Shown here one piece after another: positions 24,901 through 35,587 of a stretch of DNA of 64,000 nt (position 1 is the stretch's first letter; each line of letters opens with the position of its first letter). The stretch is taken from positions 46,257,270 to 46,321,269 of the forward strand of contig CM026395.1 in NCBI GenBank assembly GCA_014843695.1, given 5' to 3'. A model generated the notes under the pieces. The model did not search any database and was not told the origin of the DNA. It saw nothing but the letters and a program-made list of their open reading frames with translations. The translations under genes and the position numbers were made by a program. The stretch is from Archivesica marissinica. Taxonomy: Eukaryota; Mollusca; Bivalvia; Venerida; Vesicomyidae.

Positions 24901-26520
24901 ATATACTATCTGCCTTCACAGCATCCAATACACTACCTGCCTTCACAGCATCCAATACACTACCTGCCTTCACAGCATCCAATATACTATCTGCCTTCAA
25001 AGCATCCAATATACTACTTGCCTTCACAGCATCCAATATACTATCTGCCTTCACAGCATCCAATATATTATCTGCCTTCACAGCATCCAATATATTATCT
25101 GCCTTCACAGCATCCAATATACTATCTGCCTTCACAGCATCCAATATACTATCTGCCTTCACAGCATCCAATATACTGTCTGCCTTCACAGCATCCAATA
25201 TACTCTCTGCCTTCACATCATCCAATATACTCTCTGCCTTCATAGTATCCAATATACTACCTGCCTTCATAGCATCCAATATACGCTCTGCCTTCACAGC
25301 ATCCAATATACTATCTGCCTTCACAGCATCCAATATACTACATGCCTTCACAGCATCCAATATACTACCTACCTTCACAGCATCCAATATACTATCTGCC
25401 TTCACAGCATCCAATATATTATCTGCCTTCACAGCATCCAATATATTATCTGCCTTCACAGCATCCAATATACTATCTGCCTTAACAGCATCCAATATAC
25501 TATCTGCCTTCAAAGCATCAAATATACTACTTGCCTTCACAGCATCCAATATACTATCTGCCTTCACAGCTTCCAATATATTATCTGCCTTCACAGCATC
25601 CAATATATTATCTGCCTTCACAGCATCCAATATATTACATGCCTTCACAGCATCCAATAAAATATCTGCCTTCAAAGCATCCAATATACTACTTGCCTTC
25701 ACAGCATCCAATATACTATCTCCCTGCACAGCTTCCAATATATCATCTGCCTTCACAGCATCCAATATATTATCTGCCTTCAAAGCATCCAATATAATAT
25801 CTGCCTTCACAGCATCCAATATACTATCTGCCTTCACAGCATCCAATAAACTACCTGCCTTCACAGCATCCAATATACTACTGCCTTCACAGCATCCAAT
25901 ATACTACCTGCCTTTACAGCATCCAATATACTATCTGCCTTCACAACATCCAATATACTACATGCCTTCACAGCATCCAATATACTACCTAACTTCACAT
26001 CATCCAATATACTACCTGCCTTCACAGCATCCAATAGCCTATCTTCCTTCACAGCATCCAATATACTACCTGCCTTGACAGCATCCAATATACTACCTGC
26101 CTTCACATCATCGAATATACTACTTGCATTCACAGTATCCAATAGCCTATCTGCCTTCAACGCATCCAATAGCCTGTCTGCCTTCAAAGCATCCAATATA
26201 CTATCTGCCTTCATAACATCCAATATACTATCTGCCTTCACAGCATCCAATACACTAACTGCCCTCAAAGCATCCAATATACTACTTGCCTTCACAGCAT
26301 CCAATATACTATCTGCCTTCAAAGCATCCAATATACTACTTGCCTTCACAGCATCCAATATACGATCTGCCTTCACCGCATCCAATCTACTATCTGCCTT
26401 CACAGCATCAAATATATTATCTGCCTTCACAGCATCCAATATACTATCTGCCTTCACAGCATCCAATATACTATCTGCCTTCACAGCATCCAATATACTA
26501 TCTGCCTTCACAGCATCCAA

Positions 26521-27520
26521 NNNNNNNNNNNNNNNNNNNNNNNNNNNNNNNNNNNNNNNNNNNNNNNNNNNNNNNNNNNNNNNNNNNNNNNNNNNNNNNN
26601 NNNNNNNNNNNNNNNNNNNNNNNNNNNNNNNNNNNNNNNNNNNNNNNNNNNNNNNNNNNNNNNNNNNNNNNNNNNNNNNNNNNNNNNNNNNNNNNNNNNN
26701 NNNNNNNNNNNNNNNNNNNNNNNNNNNNNNNNNNNNNNNNNNNNNNNNNNNNNNNNNNNNNNNNNNNNNNNNNNNNNNNNNNNNNNNNNNNNNNNNNNNN
26801 NNNNNNNNNNNNNNNNNNNNNNNNNNNNNNNNNNNNNNNNNNNNNNNNNNNNNNNNNNNNNNNNNNNNNNNNNNNNNNNNNNNNNNNNNNNNNNNNNNNN
26901 NNNNNNNNNNNNNNNNNNNNNNNNNNNNNNNNNNNNNNNNNNNNNNNNNNNNNNNNNNNNNNNNNNNNNNNNNNNNNNNNNNNNNNNNNNNNNNNNNNNN
27001 NNNNNNNNNNNNNNNNNNNNNNNNNNNNNNNNNNNNNNNNNNNNNNNNNNNNNNNNNNNNNNNNNNNNNNNNNNNNNNNNNNNNNNNNNNNNNNNNNNNN
27101 NNNNNNNNNNNNNNNNNNNNNNNNNNNNNNNNNNNNNNNNNNNNNNNNNNNNNNNNNNNNNNNNNNNNNNNNNNNNNNNNNNNNNNNNNNNNNNNNNNNN
27201 NNNNNNNNNNNNNNNNNNNNNNNNNNNNNNNNNNNNNNNNNNNNNNNNNNNNNNNNNNNNNNNNNNNNNNNNNNNNNNNNNNNNNNNNNNNNNNNNNNNN
27301 NNNNNNNNNNNNNNNNNNNNNNNNNNNNNNNNNNNNNNNNNNNNNNNNNNNNNNNNNNNNNNNNNNNNNNNNNNNNNNNNNNNNNNNNNNNNNNNNNNNN
27401 NNNNNNNNNNNNNNNNNNNNNNNNNNNNNNNNNNNNNNNNNNNNNNNNNNNNNNNNNNNNNNNNNNNNNNNNNNNNNNNNNNNNNNNNNNNNNNNNNNNN
27501 NNNNNNNNNNNNNNNNNNNN
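26521..27520. other. Assembly gap of exactly 1000 N
   Basis: The round length indicates a placeholder of unknown true size. The left side is satellite and the right side begins inside a Pao gag, so the missing segment should hold the array end and the 5' LTR of the Pao element. Confidence 0.98.
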
Positions 27521-28381
27521 ATAGCAAGCCATGCTGTTCATGATCTAGACATTAATGCTGCTCCATTTGTGCCTACTTATAATGCACATCAGAGTCATGT
27601 GACAGATTTCACAAAATACTTATTGAAAAAAGATCTTTTACTATGTAGATTAGCAAATTTTGATGATAAAGCTGAGCATTATATTGTTTGGAAGACGAAT
27701 TTCAAAAGCATTGTCAAAGAACTTAGTGTCTCAATGTATGAAGAATTAGACTTGATTGTGAAATATCTAGGGCCTGAGTCAGCTAAATATGCAATTAACA
27801 TTAGAGCTGCTAACATTGCAAATCCTGAACTGAGCCTACATAGGATCTGGGAAAGATTAGAGGATAGGTATGGTTGTCCTGAATTGGTTGATGATTGTCT
27901 AAAGAAAAAGCTTAAAGCTTTCCCAAATTTAACCAATAGAGACGGTAAGAAACTCTTTGAACTGGCAGATATAGTGTCTGAAATTCAGGGGTTAAAAGAA
28001 AATCCGAACTACAACATGTTACTATCGTATTATGATACATCAGTAGGAATAAACCCTATTGTCAGTAAACTTCCGCACAATCTGAAAGAAAAATGGGTCA
28101 CTCATGCTGCCAATTACAAACGTAAACATCATGTGCCATTTCCGCCATTCCATGTATTTGATGAGTTCCTTCGAGACTTAGCAAGAGTGAGAAATGATCC
28201 TGGCTTACAATTTGACAATGATAATTCCATAGGCGCAAACAGGACACCAGCATATAGACTTCCAACTAGAAATGATGTAACTACTAGAAAAACTGAAGTC
28301 AACAAAGCAGTAGACAAGTGTCCTATTCACAGAACTATTCAGTCTCAGAGAATGTCGTGCTTTCAGAGACTTGACTTATGA
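27521..28381 (+). pseudogene. gag: Pao gag (DUF1759-type), 5' incomplete
   Basis: About 287 codons are open from the gap edge. The sequence resembles the DUF1759 gag domain of Pao elements: KYLLKKDLLLCRLANFDD, a tryptophan-containing FKSIV segment, then LGPESAKYAINIR and HRIWERLEDRYGCPE. The frame runs out near 28381, although the expected continuation (FRDLTYESKVK) is present one frame over from about 28355. A single-base frameshift is the simplest explanation. Gag would form the particle that packages element RNA. The start is missing in the gap. Confidence 0.85.
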
Positions 28382-28891
28382 GAGTAAGGTGAAACTGTTA
28401 AAAGAGACCAATTTATGTTTTAAATGCATGGCATCAAATGAACACCAGTCAAAGAACTGTAATTTAGCTGTTAAGTGTGAAGTGTGTAACAGTTCGAGAC
28501 ATTGTACATCACTGCATAAAATGAGTAATTATAGTGCACCGGCACTGTGTGGAGCAGATGCACATAATCCAGCTTGGCATGGCGGGGAGAAAACACCTTA
28601 TAGTCCCGAAATAAGTACACCTTGTCATATAAATAATAAGTGTACTGAAATATGTGGAAACCAGTTTCATGGAAAATCGTGTGCAAAGATATGTTTAGTA
28701 CAAGTGTACCCTTGTAATCAGCGCCAAAATGCTAAACTTGCTTACGCTATTATCGATGACCAGAGCAATCGATCCCTGGCTATGTCCAAATTATTTGACA
28801 ATATGGACTTTATTTCTCATGAAACTGACTACACATTGTCATCATGTAGTGGGCGTACGTCAGTCACTGGTCGTGTTACAAGTGACTGTAC
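28356..28891 (+). pseudogene. pro: Pao zinc-knuckle region and aspartic protease, cut by MITE
   Basis: A cysteine-rich segment (CFKCMASNEHQSKNC, then CEVCNSSRHCTSLH) matches the nucleocapsid knuckles at the gag-pro junction of Pao elements. Downstream, AYAIIDDQSNRSLA is the Pao-type retropepsin active-site region, with Asp in DDQSN. The frame is interrupted at 28892 by the MITE. The protease frame resumes in phase beyond 30081 once one copy of the 5-bp target duplication is discounted. Confidence 0.85.
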
Positions 28892-30076
28892 CAGGGCTCA
28901 CACTGGCTTAGTTTTTCTTTGCGCCACCACTTTCGCCAAATGAAAAAAATTGGAGCCATTTCAGTGAAGTTGGAGCCAAAAATTTAGGCAGACTTAAAAA
29001 TCAAAAAAGTTGACCCCAGCTTATTACTTGATCATGAAACGGTATTCTACATAGTAGTCAGTGATATTTTCTTCTATAAACATTTCTCACCTGTTCTGTA
29101 ACAATTTTATGCACACAGTACTTACAACACACTTATAAATTAATATAGTTTTAATATACCGACTCGTAACCGAGTACGAATGAACGGTGCACGGTAACCT
29201 GAGTACGAATGAATGGTGTACGAACAGCCATTTTGATTTTAGAAAATTGCAAATACAAGCTAATTAATCTTCAGTCAGCGCAAATGCATATTTGCATTTA
29301 TTCCAAACCACAATACCGTATCTATTTATACCTCAATCGAGCTTGAGAGAAGGACATACTTTGCTGCAATATTTTAATGTTTTTTTTACTCTGCATGAAT
29401 TACGATTCGGGACGGCGGTAGTGGAATATTGGTAATGGTTAAGATTGATTACTTCCCTTGTCCGGTGAGACTTGTCATGTCACTCAGATGCGAGCCAAAT
29501 AAACAGGATATACGTCAAATTACATTCTTGGAAGTGCCCAGAATGAAAAGAATACTGATATATCTATCATAAAATACCAATTTCATTAGCGTATATGGCC
29601 GTTTTGGACAAATTTATGATATTTGAAATTTTCACTTTTGGTTTTGAACTGTAAATATATACTGCGTAACAGCCAAATGGGCATATACGCCATATTTGGT
29701 CATATCTCCTCCCACTTATGCAAATATTTCAATCGGAAAGCCTTTGCTCTGTTCATACAAGACCGTAATACACAGGACATATTTTGGGGCCAGTTTTTTA
29801 TCGGAACACCGATTGCGCAGTAAAGATGCGTGGTGGTTGCTACACACAGGTGATAACACGGTAGACTGGTTATCGATTTTATACTCCCCAGATGCGCTCG
29901 CTAACTACAAGCTTAAACCCAGTCTACCAGTTTTACCAATACACACAGAGACTGTGTCCTGGGAAAATCAACTTTATGGCATTTTCGCGATTTTTTACCC
30001 AGCACCATTTTTTTTTGCGCCATTTTCAATTTATTATCGCATTTGGCGCCATTTGCGATGGCCAGCGTGAGCCCTG
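28892..30076. mobile_element. hAT-like MITE (1185 bp) inserted in Pao
   Basis: The left end starts CAGGGCTCACACTGGC. The right end is its reverse complement with one mismatch (CAGGGCTCACGCTGGC read inwards on the minus strand, ending at 30076). TGTAC flanks both sides (28887-28891 and 30077-30081) as a 5-bp target duplication. The CAGGG terminus is hAT-like; most hAT elements make 8-bp duplications, so a 5-bp subgroup or another superfamily is possible. There is no transposase ORF, so it is non-autonomous. Both ends also share GGCGCC/GGCGAA-type subterminal motifs. Confidence 0.8.
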
Positions 30077-30091
30077 TGTACTATTGAATCT

Positions 30092-31600
30092 ATGGATGGT
30101 AAAAGTACATTCACCATCAATACATTATTAGAATGTAATGATATCCCTAGAATTAGACAAGAGATTCCCACTCCAGAGGTAGTAACTCACTACAAACATT
30201 TGAGAGATATGTATGATAAAATCCCTCCATTACAGGTGGACACAGATATATTGCTCCTTATTGGGAGAGATTGTATAGAAACTCACCATGTACTAGATCA
30301 AAGAATCGGACCAAAGGGCGCCCCGTATGCTCAGAAGCTCCCCTTAGGTTGGGTTATTATTGGTGAAACCTGTTTGGGTAGGCAGCACACAGCTGATATT
30401 GTAAATGTTAACAAAACCTACTTGTTGGATAATGGTCGTGCATCTTTGTTGAAACCATGTTCATATCATTTGGGTGTTAAAAACAATGTTAACTCCATTG
30501 ATAAATGTATATGTGATTCCGTGTTTGAAAGGAATAGGGATGATGATACGCCTTCATTTTCAGTTGAAGATAAGCAATTTCTTACAATCATGGAGAAGCA
30601 GTTTCAGAAACAACTTAGTAGTGGGAAATGGATGGCTCCGTTACCATTTCGCACACCTAAGCCTAGGTTACCCAACAATCGTGAAATTGCTGTAAAACGA
30701 GCTAAGAGTCTACACTCTAGTTTTAGCAGAGATCCAGAGAAACGAAAACACTTCGTAGAGTTCATGACAAAGATCCTAGATAATGGTCATGCAGAGGTTG
30801 CTCCAACCTTAAACCCGACCGATGAATGCTGGTACTTACCTTTGTTTGGCGTCTACCATCCGCAAAAACCAAATCAAGTTAGATGTGTATTTGACTCCTC
30901 AGCTAAATGCAACAATATTTCCCTTAATGACATCTTACTGCAAGGTCCAGATCTGTACAACAGCCTCGTCGGAATTCTGATTCGCTTCAGGAGAGAACAG
31001 TTTGCAATAATGACTGACATTCAACAAATGTTTTACTGTTTTCTTGTTAATGAAGAACATAGAAATTTCCTTCGGTTCTTTTGGTACCGAGATAATGACA
31101 TTGAAAATGAGTTATTAGAGTATCGGATGTGTGTACATGTATTCGGTAATTGTCCATCGCCAGCAATAGCTACATACGGTCTACGTAAATCGGCGGAAAA
31201 CTCAGACGAAGATGTGCAGTATTTTGTCAATAGAAATTTCTATGTTGATGATGGTTTAGCATCATTTGACAGCAGTGAAAAAGCCATATCACCTCTGAAA
31301 AGAACGCAGGCAGCTCTTATGGACGGTGGAAACATTCTACTTCATAAGATCGTCTCAAACGAAAAAGCAGTAGTTCAATCATTCCAGCCTAGAGAGTTAG
31401 CTAGTAACTTGAAAGATATTGATCTAAGCAGCGGTGAACTTCCGATTCAGAGAAGCTTAGGACTGATGTGGGATTTGAACAAAGACTGTTTTTGTTTCAA
31501 GTTGTCCAACCAAGGTCGACCTTTAACCCGAACGTGGCATTTTATCTATGCTCAACAGCATATTCGATCCTCTAGGATTCCTTTCACCAGTTATGATTGA
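30092..31600 (+). pseudogene. pol: Pao reverse transcriptase domain
   Basis: 502 open codons; the frame actually enters from 30082 upstream, so the ATG at 30092 is internal. A protease-to-RT linker (LLIGRDCIE, LPLGWVIIGE) is followed by RT motifs: TDECWYLPLFGVYHP, VRCVFDSSAK, LLQGPDLYN, MTDIQQMFY (first catalytic Asp) and the YVDD box in NFYVDDGLAS. The frame ends near 31600, but the family-typical SIFDPLGFLSPVMIE continues in another frame from about 31535, showing a one-base shift. The enzyme would copy element RNA into DNA in a cytoplasmic particle. Confidence 0.92.
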
Positions 31601-32160
31601 ACGAATGTTGCTTCTTCGCGACCTGTTCGGAAGAAACAATGACTGGGACAGTCCTATACCAAATGATCTATGTGGATACAGTGGAAAGATTCGCTGCGAC
31701 ATCTAGAGCAAATTCAGATTCCTAGAACATACTGTTCTACTTCCTTGAGTGAGTCAGAGCACAACGAACTACATGTGTTTGCAGATGCATCAGAACGTGC
31801 CATTTCTGCAGTTGTGTATATTTCCACACAGAATTCAGACGGACCACTTGAAATTGGCTTTGTTCTGGGAAAAGCCAAGGTGGCACCTACTAGCGGCCAC
31901 ACTATTCCACGCTTGGAGCTGTGTGCAGCTGTGCTTGGTGTGGAAATGGAAAAAATTGTCCGAGACAATATTGACATGAACTTAAAAACAGTAAAATACT
32001 ATACTGATAGCAAGGTAGTTTTGGGCTACATACAGAACAACACACGTCGGTTCTATAATTATGTATCCAACAGAGTAGATAAGATCAGAAAACTCAGTGA
32101 ACCCAACCAGTAGAACTACGTCCCTTCTGGAGACAATCCTGCCGATAGTGGATCTAGGGG
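31601..32160 (+). pseudogene. pol: Pao RNase H region (Peptidase_A17-associated), with stop
   Basis: After a frameshift near 31673 the frame gives WKDSLRHLEQIQIPR. RNase H motifs follow: HVFADASERAISAVVY (first Asp), IPRLELCAAVLG (Glu) and YYTDSKVVLGYIQN (Asp). A TAG at 32111-32113 interrupts the conserved run [19 protein letters not shown], where a Trp codon is expected (TGG to TAG by one base). The domain would degrade RNA in RNA-DNA hybrids. Confidence 0.88.
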
Positions 32161-32188
32161 CATAAAAGCAGACAGACTACAAACTAAT

Positions 32189-33853
32189 ATGTGGTGTGTC
32201 GGTCCACAGTTCATAACCCATACGTCAGATGATCACAATGTCAATTTCGCACTCATTGAACCAGATTCAGATGTGGAAATTAGGAAAACCGTTAATGTTT
32301 TGAAAACAAGTGCGAACCAAAATACATTGGGTACTGAACGTTTCGAGAGATATTCTACATGGACCAAATTAGTTGAGACCATAGCACGCTTAAAGCATAT
32401 TGCCAAGTCATTTTGTGGCAGCAGTCATTGTAAAGGTTGGCATCTCTGCACTGATGCCAAAACAGTTGAATCATTTGAGAATGCAGCCATAGTAATTCTC
32501 AGAGAAGTGCAAGAAGAATACTACCCTAGTGAGTTAGCATGCTTGAAAAACAAGGAAGCAATCCGTAGAAACAGTCACATCATATCACTTAATCCATTCA
32601 TTGGAGACGACGGACTGCTTAGAGTTGGTGGGCGGCTTACTAGAGCTACCATCAAGTCAAAAGAGAAACATCCTGTTATAGTACCAGGCAAACATTACAT
32701 TGCTAAGCTACTGGTTGAATACTACCATACAATGACAATGCACCAAGGTCGTCACATAACTGAAGGTTCAATCAGAGCTGCAGGCTATTGGATAACGGGT
32801 GGCAAGCGCTTAGTAACAAACACCATCTCCAGATGTTTCATTTGTAAGAAGTCACGTGGTCATTTCATGTCTCAGAAAATGGCAGATCTTCCAGTAGATC
32901 GTATCGAGGCGGCACCTCCGTTCACATATGTTGGTGTCGATACCTTTGGTCCTTGGTCAGTGGTAACCAGACGCACTCGAGGCGGACAGGCTTGCTCAAA
33001 AAGATGGGCAATCTTGTTCACGTGTCTATGCATTAGAGCGATCCATATTGAGGTTGTTGAAGATCTCTCGTCATCAGCCTTCATTAATGCTCTTCGGCGA
33101 TTTTTGAGTATTAGGGGTAAAGTTAAGATGTACAGGTCGGACCGAGGAACCAACTTCGTAGGTGCTATAGAAAGTCTTGGTTTTAATGTAGTCAATGTTG
33201 AGGATCCCAAATTGCAACAATTTCTTTATACGTCCGGTTCAACTTGGAAATTCAATTCGCCACACAGTTCCCATATGGGTGGTGCATGGGAGAGGATGAT
33301 AGGGCTGGCTAGAAATATACTTAATTCTATGATGGACAACGTTAACAATTTAACTCATGAAGTGTTGGTGACATTTATGGCCGAGGTTGTTGCCATTGTT
33401 AATGCAAGACCTCTTATCCCGGTATCGTACGACAGCGATGTTCCAGAGATACTGAGTCCGGCGATGCTACTTACTCAGAAGACCGATGTTACTGAACAAC
33501 ATTCAGGAGAAATAGATGTAAAAGACATACATAAGGTGCAATGGAAGAGAGTACAGTTCCTTGCCGATGTATTTTGGACAAGATGGAAACGCGACTACAT
33601 TCCCATTCTTCAGCCACGATGTAAATGGAACATGCTAGGAAAAAGCATTCAAATCGGTGACATTGTTCTGTTGAAAGACTTGGATGTTTGCAGAAATTCC
33701 TGGCCAATTGCACGAGTCACCAAACTATATCCGGATGAAGATGAACTGATCAGGAAGGCCAAAGTTTGCATCTCTAGAGGAGGTGAACTTTATTCTTACA
33801 CTCGTCCCATTGTTAACATGGTGTTGCTCATTTCAGCTGATACAGATTGTTAG
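32189..33853 (+). pseudogene. int: Pao integrase with C-terminal DUF5641 region
   Basis: 554 open codons, intact after the upstream TAG; the first ATG is internal to the polyprotein. An HHCC-type module is represented by [10 protein letters not shown] and [12 protein letters not shown]. The catalytic core shows D in [10 protein letters not shown] in YRSDRGTNF and E in [13 protein letters not shown]. The C-terminal region ([16 protein letters not shown], then IGDIVLLKD) matches the DUF5641 tail typical of Pao integrases. It would join element DNA to the genome. All catalytic residues are retained, but no upstream product could be made. Confidence 0.92.
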
Positions 33854-34348
33854 TACTGCTTCTGTATCTTATAATTTTATCTGTATGTATAAAATAAGAT
33901 ATAGAATCATAAACTTTGTGAGCTTACTGTGTCACAGTGGGAACCCCCTAATAATCAATATTTATACTCGATTGTGAAAAAACAAACAAGAAGTTCAACG
34001 TGGTTTACTTATGTATAGTTCAGAAATTGAGAATGTACAGTTCATTACAATACAAGTTGTATTGTAATTTGTTTCACATTTAAGTATGAATGTACGGTAC
34101 AATTGTAATTTGTTTCATAAGAATGCTAAACTTGTGTTAATTATAGACTGATTTGTACAAGGCAATGCAGCTATTTAACCACAACTTGATTACTCTGTCG
34201 AGTATTAAGAACTATTGTCATACAGTTTGTGTTATAATGTTAGTACTCATTTTGTCAAGTAACAAATGATATGAAGTTTTTGTTTTAATCAGCTTAGCTG
34301 GTTCAATATATTAAATGGTGATATTTTTGTAATATCAGGCGGGGAGTG
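33854..34348 (+). other. Pao 3' untranslated region and polypurine tract
   Basis: AT-rich spacer after the integrase stop, ending in the purine-rich tract AGGCGGGGAG (about 34338-34346) directly before the LTR. Second-strand DNA synthesis would be primed there. Confidence 0.7.
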
Positions 34349-34930
34349 TGTTGGACCGATTACCGTTTTTCCTTTTCGTTAGTTTGATTATTTCCGTCAC
34401 ATTTCACTTTTCGTTATTTTCTGCTCTCATATCGAAACTTCCGGGAGGAACAGCGTTTCTTTGTTTTCTTACGAAAACGTTCAATTAATGCGGTCTTATT
34501 AGCCCCACAGCGTGTAAGTTGATGTATATTATATCGAATATACCTAGTCTTTTAATGTGTAAGCTATGAACTTTGTATTTTGTGGCATTGAAATAGAATT
34601 TGAGATTAACTTTTGAGCACGATGTTTCGCCCTCGCTACGCGTCATATTTTTGGATAATTTCGTACTCAATTCTAAGTTTATATTATTAAAAGGTCTCTA
34701 TATAGGAATATGGGGTGCATACTTGTTATGTTTTATGGGTATAATAGTTAATAATTTGTTATAATGTAAAACAACTTTGTTTTGTACATGAATGTTCAGT
34801 TATTTGGTAATTACTTATGATTGTTACATATTGTGTACTTTCAGTGTTTTACCGCTGCGAGAATAAAAGCTAGAAGTGACGACGTGCGTCTTTATTCTTC
34901 ATTGGTTAAAACTGTATGCATATCAGAACA
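34349..34930 (+). repeat. 3' LTR of the Pao element
   Basis: Begins TGTTGGACCG right after the polypurine tract. AATAAA sits at 34862-34867. A plausible end is ...CAGAACA at 34930, where LINE coding sequence starts on the minus strand. The 5' LTR is not available for comparison, so the right boundary is estimated. Confidence 0.7.
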
Positions 34931-35167
34931 GATAGGCTATCAGTTTCTAGATTTGATTTAACTGTATCTATGTTATGGTGCGCGCATGATAATGTGTTAT
35001 CATCAGCATAATTGTAAAGATCACAGTTGTTGACATAGCTAAAAGTATCATTAATAAATATGTTGAATAAAACAGGGCCTAAGATGGATCCCTGAGGCAC
35101 ACCTTTGTATATGCATTTAAAATCACGTTTTACTTTCCCTATCTTTACGCATTGTTCTCTATTACTT
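34931..35167 (-). pseudogene. CR1/jockey-like LINE RT fragment (motifs B and C)
   Basis: The minus strand reads SYLSNREQCVKIG, then GVPQGSILGPVLFNIFIND and the catalytic box YADD. This is the part of RT that follows directly on the fragment at 42888-44200, which ends just before SYLSNR. Both are on the minus strand and face the two ends of the L1-like insertion. Reading stops at the Pao LTR, after SNLETDS. I read it as the downstream half of one LINE, split on one side by L1 and on the other by Pao. Confidence 0.82.
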
Positions 35168-35175
35168 AAATAACT
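35168..35175. repeat. Left copy of 8-bp target duplication AAATAACT
   Basis: Identical to 42880-42887. The two copies bracket the plus-strand L1-like element and lie in the interrupted LINE. The right copy is preceded by the A-rich tail. Confidence 0.7.
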
Positions 35176-35587
35176 GTTCCGGTTCCGGTAGAGAAATGTA
35201 AACATCTTGTAGAATGTAAATTAATAAATTATAGACCAATATGAAGCGCTATTCAAGGGATTTTTGAGAAAGAGTATGGTACAAAAGAGCTTTGTTAGAT
35301 ACAGTACTGTATAACGTTTTGGTGACACCTGGAAATACTACTAGTTTGATGTAACTTGATGGAAAGGCAGTGGGTGGGGTAGATTTTATAAAGCATATAT
35401 ATTGATTTATAAAGCAGAAAATCTACCTAGAACATACGATCGCAAATCCGTCACGCTTGATTGCATATGTGCAAGCTACCTAACGAACATACAATAGAAA
35501 CGAGCTATACTTGCAAAGGCGATTATCTCTTGATTCGCTTAGTGATCACATAATTGCACTAGTCCCGGTATACCTATTTCACAGACA

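Larger units (their letters stand above)
14946..26520. repeat. Giant 27-bp satellite array, about 429 copies
   Basis: The unit begins CAATATACTATCTGCCTTCA and ends CAGCATC, 27 bp in total. It repeats head-to-tail for 11.6 kb and continues into the assembly gap. The commonest variants are CTATCTGCC versus CTACCTGCC, CACTATAC for CAATATAC, and CCACCACAG or CCATCACAG for CCTTCACAG. Because 27 is a multiple of three and the unit has no stop in three plus frames and one minus frame, ORFs up to 2521 codons run through it. They switch frame at 1-2 base indels (for example near 16465, 19050, 21530 and 22501), and I treat them as non-coding. Local higher-order duplications are present. The right end, from about 25 kb, is more diverged than the core. 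Confidence 0.97.
27521..34930 (+). mobile_element. BEL/Pao LTR retrotransposon, 5' end in gap, disrupted
   Basis: Plus-strand order is gag, zinc knuckle and protease, RT, RNase H, integrase, 3' LTR, as in BEL/Pao elements. The 5' LTR and gag start lie in the assembly gap. Lesions are a frameshift near 28355, a 1185-bp MITE at 28892-30076, frameshifts near 31535 and 31673, and a TAG at 32111-32113. Its right end abuts a minus-strand LINE fragment, suggesting insertion into that LINE. Confidence 0.9.

Noticed and set aside
14946..26520. CRISPR array
   Set aside because: The 27-bp units abut with no unique spacers, and the context is a metazoan genome.
26075..28381. 768-codon ORF spanning the first gap
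   Set aside because: It joins satellite translation to Pao gag through 1000 N; only the Pao part after 27521 is real.
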